A model generated the notes under the pieces. That model made no database searches and was not told where the DNA came from. It was given only the letters and a program-made list of their open reading frames with translations. This document shows positions 57,302 through 64,000 of a stretch of DNA of 64,000 nt, in pieces; within the stretch, counting starts at the first letter, position 1; the number at the start of each line of letters is the position of its first letter. A program made the position numbers and the translations under genes. Origin of the DNA: Bathynomus jamesi (taxonomy: Eukaryota; Arthropoda; Malacostraca; Isopoda; Cirolanidae); contig JAJOZX010002352.1 of assembly GCA_023014485.1 (NCBI GenBank), forward strand, positions 186,001-250,000. The letters run 5' to 3'.

Positions 57302-58680
57302 AAGGGTGTCAGGAAATGATTGCCCCCCCTGTACAGAAGAAACTGAAAGGAATAGAAAAAAAACAGACAAAACCACGCGAAAGAGCGTTTAATTTTGAAT
57401 AAAAAATACTTGTTTCAATATCGGGTGTTGCCCCCATTTGCAGCTCTGACGGCCATTAATCGACGGGGGTATGATCCCAGAAGTGTCTCAAGAGATCGGT
57501 ATCATGACTCATTTCTTCAAGGACTTCGTTGATCTTTGCAGTCATAATTTCTGTTGAATACCGATTCTGAATGGGTTGTTCCAGCATTAAGGACTCCACC
57601 CGATCTTTCATGATGGATCCGACATGTTCACAGACATTAAGATCGGGAGAATTGCCAGGCCATTCATTATTTCCGAAAAAATCAATGTTATTGTCCTTAA
57701 GCAGTTGTTGAGTCGCAAGTGCTTTCATACAGGGGGCTTTGTCGTGAAGAAAGGTTGCCTGTTCAACATCCAAAACACACTCGGGGTCTTTCAAAAACGA
57801 ATTACATGTTGGGCTAAAATTACATTTCGAAAATAAGGCCCATCCCAACTGGTTCCTCTTTGGTTTGATAACCCAGATGAGCTTCCGAATAGAGAACATA
57901 ATGAAAACACCCACACATGCTGGATTTTTTACTATTTCTCGATACTTCTGGTCGTCTGGGACTTCATCAGGAATTGTTGCCTAAACTCGATCATTCTGAA
58001 AATTTGGTTTTCTGGAGACATAAACGAAGAATTCATCGCTGACAACCAAGTGAAGGAAATCGTCTTCCGTCCATTCCTCAAGATAATCACAAAACCATAG
58101 CCGATCTTCAATATTAAGATCACTCTTCCGTGGCTTAGCTATTTCATGCCAAGCACTCAAGCCTTCGCGAACTCGAAATTGATGCACAAGTTGCCGATTG
58201 ACTATCTTACCACGACGGATAAGTATCTCTTTCGCTACCTCAGAGCAGCTCTTCTTTCGGCGCCGTGATGCAGCAAGCACAATGTCTTTCGATTCTTGAG
58301 ATAATTTCTCCGGTCTTCCTCCTCGAAATTCTGTTTCACAATCTTCAGGATTCTTATTCCAATTCCTTTTGACAAAGTCTTCTGATCTTTTTAATCTCTC
58401 AGCCACCCAGTGTCGAGTTATGAAAGTTGCACCAGCTTCCTTTGCTTCACGAAATGTGACAGCTCGAATGCGGTCAAGAACTCGCTTTTTCTCTGAATCG
58501 TTCAAAATAGATGATGCCATGGTTTCTGTGGGGAAAAAAATGGTAAGAATTAAAATCACAGGAATAGAATATAATGGTTTTTATTCAGATTTTAACGCTC
58601 TTTCAAGTGGTCTCGCCGGTTTTTATCTATCTCTTCTAGTTTTTGCTCTACAGGGGGGGGCAATCATTTCCTGACACCCG
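57302..58680 (-). mobile_element. DD37E IS630-Tc1-mariner transposon, full length
   Basis: Inverted ends GGGTGTCAGGAAATGATTGC, continuing CCCCCCTGTA, and complement. TA flanks both sides (57300-57301, 58681-58682). One gene on the minus strand spans most of the 1379-bp element. Confidence 0.93.
57456..58520 (-). pseudogene. DD37E transposase with a single in-frame stop
   Basis: The ATG at 58520 (MASSILNDSEKKRVLDRIRA) is preferred over upstream in-frame codons because it follows the family-like start. HTH region: SEDFVKRNWNKNPEDCE; SCSEVAKEILIRRGKIVNRQ. Catalytic D in HLVVSDEFFVYVSRKPN, D in TFLHDKAPCMKAL, E in NSPDLNVCEHVGSIMKDRVE. Exactly 37 residues separate the last two, hence DD37E (ITmD37E-like). 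The only clear lesion is a TAG at 57981-57983, after KPNFQNDRV, with the same frame open on both sides to 57456. The stretch just after the stop (MFSIRKLIWVIK) is poorly conserved and may hide a compensated double frameshift. Full length would be ~354 aa. Confidence 0.92.
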
Positions 58681-58682
58681 TA

Positions 58683-58954
58683 CTTGTTTCGTACTTTTAT
58701 CGTAACAGGCTTAAAACAAGGGATTGGTGATCTCGTGAAGCGTTCAAAGAGTTAATATGCCGAGAGGACATTACACAGAACAAGTTTTGCACTAAGGAAC
58801 TAATTTTCCACGTGTAGAGAAGGTACAGTACACAAATTTCGTGCTTTTATTTCGGGTAATAAAAAAATACAAACTTTTTGAAGTGTCAGATGTTTAAAAA
58901 ATCATCCGATATAAGATAGTAAAATGATCAATAAAAAGTAAAGGAGGAGAAAAT
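58683..58954. other. Unannotated spacer
   Basis: No feature recognised. Confidence 0.5.
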
Positions 58955-59243
58955 AAGTGAAGAAATAGGTAATTGAAGAAATAGATAATTGAAGAAATAG
59001 ATAATTGAAGAAATAGATAATTGAAGAAATAGATAATTGAAGGAATAGATAATTGAAGGAATAGATAATTGAAGGAATAGATAATTGAAGGAATAGATAA
59101 TTGAAGGAATAGATAATTGAATGAATAGATAATTGAAGGAATAGATAATTGAAGGAATAGATAAGTGAAGGAATAGATAAGTGAAGGAATAGATAAGTGA
59201 AGGAATAGATAAGTGAAGGAATAGATAAGTGAAGGAATAGATA
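58955..59243. repeat. 16-bp minisatellite
   Basis: About 18 tandem copies of GAAGRAATAGATAAKT. Variants change stepwise along the array: GAAGAAATAGATAATT on the left, GAAGGAATAGATAATT in the middle, GAAGGAATAGATAAGT on the right. It is open in several frames only because of its period. Confidence 0.97.
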
Positions 59244-59892
59244 AGTAATAACAATAAAAATATAAAATATTGTTCGTTCCTTACGTTCCTTAGCAGAGTT
59301 CTTTTGACGTGAAATTTTAAACAGTTCGGTTCCTGTTGTATACTAAAATAGATGAAGAAAAGGTTCCACTCAGAATTAAGTGTTAAATTTGGGCATCGCG
59401 GAACCTTACTGGCGCTCTTATTTTGACCTTATATACCAAGAAATTATACCATAAAGGTCATTTATACAGTCACTGTAAAGCCTAAGAAGGCTTAAGGACC
59501 AAATTAAATAAAAATAAATAGTTCAATTACGCACTTATTTTATTTACGTAAAAACAAAAACAAAATTTGTAAAACTATTTATTTTATCAATAAAGGTTAT
59601 TCAATAAATAATAATTCAATTATTTAATGTTTGCTATACTTTGTTACTCGGAACGTTGAAATTACACAATGGATATTTTAGATGCTTTCAATTGAAGCTT
59701 TCATGAACATTTGGTTTTTAGTAATTTTAAAAGGATGGCACGAGCAGGGAATCAAAGCAATATCAAAAGATTCATTGTTATAGCTTCATATTTATTGCTT
59801 GGTCAGAGTTTTCGAGTAAATGCAAAAGAATTTAGAGCTGTTGAAAACGACAAAGTAGTAGTAGTAGTTAGTAGTAGTAGTAGTAGTAGTAG

Positions 59893-59929
<37 letters not shown>

Positions 59930-60183
59930 AAAAGAAGAATGATAAAACAGTTGAAATATGCATATTTTGATTTGAAGACACGCAACTTTCGGTTATGTAA
60001 ACGTACTACCATTTTGCGGAAACAAGTTTGGCGAAAAAATATTTTAAAAATTTCACCAATTTCTTTATCATAATTTGAGGATTTTAGATTTTCAGATTTT
60101 TTTTCAAAAGGAATGGGGAGATTTCTGTTCGTAGTTGAACATATACTATTTTTAAATAACGTAACAAAAAGTCGAGCTTTGCA
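59244..60183. other. Unannotated region with (GTA)n(GTT)n
   Basis: A (GTA)n run switches to (GTT)n at about 59858-59930. The open frame across it (TTT.. / SSSCCC) is a repeat translation. No gene recognised. Confidence 0.55.
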
Positions 60184-60261
60184 CAGGGTGTTTATAAAGT
60201 GACGCGAGAGAATATGCATCTACTCTTCATCATATTTACTCACGTAACTTTATGATCACTC
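60184..60261. mobile_element. Very short mariner-type MITE
   Basis: Inverted ends CAGGGTGTTTATAAAGTGAC and the complement of CAGAGTGATCATAAAGTTAC only ~40 bp apart, with a TA-rich right flank. Probably a minimal derivative of a mariner. Confidence 0.6.
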
Positions 60262-61000
60262 TGTATACGTAAAGACTGCGTATTGCTCCCCCCACCCCAC
60301 CCCCGTCTTTTCCCGGGTTGCTGAATTCGTGTTTGAAGAGTAGTCCGCTCCGTTTCGTGTCGAATCGAATTTCATTCACGAACTTAAGTTTGTTTTCGTA
60401 AATGTTGCTGGGGATGAAATCTTCGGAGCGGAATACAAGTTCTTCAAAGTATCTTAAGAGAGCGGTAATGCTTTGTAATCTTGTTTGAAACTGGATGTGA
60501 ACGAGGGGATATTTTTTTTTCTTTTTTGTATTTGCTGTTTTTGCTTCGATTGCCACCTTCGGAAATAAATCATAGTAAAAATAAAAATCTCAGCGCGTTT
60601 CACGGTTATTTGAAGTGTTTTGCGACGCATATTATATAATAACTTCTCGTCTTTTGATATGAGCGGTTTCCCCTACGATGAAATAGCGCTTCTTGCTTGA
60701 AATTTGCTTTTAAAATTTATGCTTATTCGTGCTAAAAATGTGCAAATTTAATTTTGCATGTTTACGACGACTGTTACATCCAAATTAGTTTTTTTTTATA
60801 ATTTTTATTTTTGAACTGTAATGTAAAATTTAATATAGTTGAAGTTAATATGGAGCGTAAGATGTAAAAATATATTAATGAGAAATGTATATAATTTTTT
60901 ATATGTTTACTGTTTTGGCCTTAACACTGGCGGATTTTAATTTATAAATCTCGTTCGGAGGCTAAACAGAGTAATTCGTTTCAGTATTTTTTATCCTTGA

Positions 61001-61005
<5 letters not shown>
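60262..61005. other. Unannotated region
   Basis: C-run near 60286-60303. No supported ORF or repeat relative. Confidence 0.5.

Positions 61006-61037
<32 letters not shown>
61006..61037. repeat. (CA)n microsatellite
   Basis: About 32 bp of (CA)n at the 3' edge of the LINE relic. Confidence 0.96.
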
Positions 61038-61039
<2 letters not shown>

Positions 61040-62060
61040 TACATGTGTGTTCCGTGTGGTGATTCCTCACTTCATGAAGACCAGGCTCGTTGCCCTATCT
61101 CTCGAGTTGACTTGGTGCAGGAGAGAGTTGTTTTCTTGGGTTCTCCACTTTACATAGGCAGGTACACCCGGCTCTTCAGGAATTGTTCTGAACCAGGTGT
61201 CCAGTGTTCTTTTTGAAGACTTTCACCTAACTACACTATTTGTGTAGCTAGGTTGAATTTTGGTAGTTGGTGCAATAGTCTTGTCCCTCTAACCACAAAG
61301 CTATTTCGTTCAGGATTAAGGATGTTTCCTTGTCTAGCCTTTAGTTTCGGAACAAGACACGGTCTTCCTTTCCTATTTTTAACTGTCGTTTGAGTAATTA
61401 TAGGGTTCAATTTGAGATTAGAAATGAATTTATTTTTTCCATGTGTGAATTACGGTCTCTCTCTCTCGTTTTTTCCAGCGAGTATAAACTTAATTTACGT
61501 TATCTTTCCAGTAATTTAGTTCTTTGCATCCATCATCATAGGTACGAAGTTTTTCTGAATCCCTTCTAGTTGATAAATGTCTTTTTTTTTATGGGAACGT
61601 TGAGACAGCAATACTCTAGCTAGGGTATGATCAGTGCTTTCAACAGAGGAATCATTATATTCTTGTCCCTTCTTTTAAAGGTTCTCCGTACCTGTCCAGT
61701 TATATTTTATTTTGCTTTGTTTACTGCTGTCTTATTTCGTGTTTCGAATTTCGCATCGTCAGTCATTATAACTCGTAAATCTTTTGCTTTAGAGTTTCTC
61801 CGAATTCTTGTCCATTTGAGATATAGTATTCCATGGATTCAGGTCCTCTCTTCTTCTGTATCTCAATAGTTGGAATTTCTCATTGTTAAATTTCATATTT
61901 TTGCCTTCTGACCAACTTTAAATTGTGTTTGTATCCGTTTGTAAAGATTCTATATCATCTGGGTTTCTTATTTGTCCACTCATCTTCGTGTCATTAGCAA
62001 AGAGGGTCATTCCACGTTGACGGTCGCAATATTTGGAGCCATTATTTAGTAAACATTTAG
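61040..62060 (-). pseudogene. Decayed LINE reverse transcriptase, C-terminal part
   Basis: The minus strand begins with LFANDTKMSGQIRNPDDIES (motif C, FADD changed to FAND; about 61965-62012). It continues WSEGKNMKFNNEKFQLLRYR (end of palm), then after several stops DKNSEKL...RFTSYNDD, IKYNWTGTENL and ARVLLSQRSHKKKDIYQLEG IQKNFVPM (compare KKEIDKLEEIQRNFIAKI at 56440). The C-terminus and a ~200-bp 3' region run to (CA)n at 61037. More than five stops or shifts; an old copy. Confidence 0.78.
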
Positions 62061-62142
62061 CTAAAAAAACACTAGGACAAAACTAGTATGAGACATTGTG
62101 AAGCATACTCTCGGGTACATTTTGGCACCAGTTGTTGTAGTA

Positions 62143-62369
62143 CAGGGGTGGCGAACCTTTTTACAGTCGCGTACCAAACAAACCATGTAAACCATAAAAA
62201 AAAAAATCCGCATGTCCACCAAAGTTTATATATATTATACCAAATTATTAACATTAAGTCTATTATTTTATACTCATTTCTTTGGATAACAATTTCTATG
62301 CTTAGGCGTGCCAGGCAAATTTGATCGCGTGCCAAAATGGGCACGCGTGCCATAGGTTCGCCATCACTG
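62143..62369. mobile_element. hAT-type MITE, CAGGGGTGGCGAACC family
   Basis: The left end CAGGGGTGGCGAACCTTTTT and the complement of the right end CAGTGATGGCGAACCTATGG are hAT (CAG...CTG) termini. Subterminal GCGTGCCAAAATGGGCACGC words are palindromic. The flanking 8-mers (TTGTAGTA, TAATCTAG) match only partially. Confidence 0.75.
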
Positions 62370-63299
<930 letters not shown>

Positions 63300-63563
63300 G
63301 GGATTGAACTCAGAATGGTCCCCTGAGATTTTTGTTGATACCCCTAGATCTTGTCCCAAAGCTGGATCCTGTCTGCTTTGCAGATAGCTGGTGAGGGAAG
63401 CTATATTTTTGGGACCTCTTTGCGAGTGACCATTGCTCACGTCGGGCTAACATCATGTAAAAGAAAAAACTATAGTGTGTGTCATTTACCATTACTTATT
63501 CGGACTACAGTGGATTTAATTTTCCCAGAAGAGTTCCTTGTTCCATGCACTGTCTGTGTGTAT

Positions 63564-63564
<1 letters not shown>
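63300..63564. mobile_element. Foldback element family D (copy 3)
   Basis: The head GGATTGAACTCAGAATGGTC is followed by a divergent left part and a right arm matching copies 1 and 2 (ACTATAGTGTGTGTCATTTA, TTATTCGGACTACAGTGGAT, AGAGTTCCTTGTTCCATGCA). The left arm has been replaced, so the hairpin is no longer complete. Confidence 0.82.

Positions 63565-63637
<73 letters not shown>
63565..63637. repeat. (TA)n joined to (TG)n
   Basis: (TA)n to about 63586, then (TG)n to 63637. Confidence 0.97.
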
Positions 63638-63639
<2 letters not shown>

Positions 63640-64000
63640 ATGATTGATGTTTGGGGCTGTACTTGACGACCCCTCGTGGGTTCTTTACTTTCTTTGACTG
63701 AAGGAGGTAACTTGGTGCCCTTTTATATCACTGGGTATGAGGATGGCTTTGATACTAAAGTAGGTAAGCCTGAAAGATGAAGCAATGAGTGAGAGCTTAC
63801 TACAAGTTTATTGGTGATGAATGGGAGTGAATGAACCGGCCTTTCGGCGACGGGATATGCGTACAGCACGGGTAACCTTTAGCAATCGAAAAGTCCTGGG
63901 CGCGCCTAGTCTCAGCGTTGTGTAGTCTCAGTAATCGCGCATGCGCATTGGACGTTGTCTATAAGGTCAGGCGTCCTCTGCTATTTACGAGATACAAGGA
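63640..64000 (-). mobile_element. Possible LTR fragment at the window edge
   Basis: Minus strand: CATGCGCGATTACTGAGACT in the upstream part, an AATAAACTTGTAGTAAGCTC polyadenylation-like segment, and ACCTACTTTAGTATCAAAGC near the downstream part; GC content is higher than the surroundings. The window ends before the other boundary, so this is a weak assignment. Confidence 0.3.

Noticed and set aside
58928..59254. 108-codon minus-strand frame IYSFNYLFLQLSIPS
   Set aside because: Translation of the 16-bp minisatellite.
59711..60073. 120-codon frame with poly-Ser and poly-Cys
   Set aside because: The frame runs across (GTA)n(GTT)n, and its flanks show no domain.

Overview
This is a non-coding, repeat-saturated piece of an animal nuclear genome. 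Three features suggest an arthropod, most likely a malacostracan (decapod-type) crustacean: very dense dinucleotide microsatellites ((TA)n, (CA)n, (GA)n), TTAGG-like words, and many families of Tc1/mariner, hAT, CR1-type LINE and tRNA-derived SINE. The species is inferred from style only. I found no convincing host protein-coding gene and no intact functional RNA gene. Almost every reading frame longer than 60 codons is a microsatellite translation (IYIYIY, HTHTHT, RERERE) or a piece of a dead transposon.

Layout. 1-10 kb: tRNA-like sequence, a hAT-type non-autonomous element, a foldback, a LINE 3' end between (CT)n tracts, a 31-bp minisatellite, a TA-target MITE, a scrambled mariner and a LINE reverse transcriptase (RT) relic. 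10-20 kb: a complete but frameshifted DD41D mariner, a SINE, a TTAA-flanked MITE, two palindromic foldbacks and a hAT-like element. 20-33 kb: a large (TA)n block, two hAT elements with recognisable C-terminal transposase domains, a 1.33-kb foldback nested in one of them, an internally deleted Tc1, further MITEs, a two-unit tRNA SINE, and a relic coding region inside a TIR element. 34-38 kb: two 5'-truncated CR1-like LINEs in the same orientation, each bounded by (GA)n. 38-43 kb: a mariner relic and a nearly complete LINE (endonuclease plus RT) carrying an in-frame coding minisatellite and a foldback insertion. 44-51 kb: a Tc1 (DD34E, one frameshift) nested in a MITE, a palindromic mariner derivative, a deleted mariner, the best SINE copy, and a MITE invaded by six copies of one hAT-type element, one of them nested inside another. 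51-64 kb: more MITEs, a possible solo LTR, a CR1-like RT, a DD37E transposon with one in-frame stop, LINE relics, minisatellites and a possible LTR at the right edge.

The elements do not form a pathway. The window records repeated invasion. Many Tc1/mariner-type elements sit beside (TA)n, which supplies their TA target, and LINE copies sit in (TC)n. Several palindromic derivatives look like end duplications of larger transposons. The most unusual signals are (i) two copies of a foldback family with 12-bp target duplications, an asymmetric 3' tail and a hammerhead-ribozyme-like core, which may be Penelope-like terminal repeats; (ii) the six hAT-type insertions into one MITE, four with exact 8-bp duplications; and (iii) palindromes built from mariner 5' or 3' ends.
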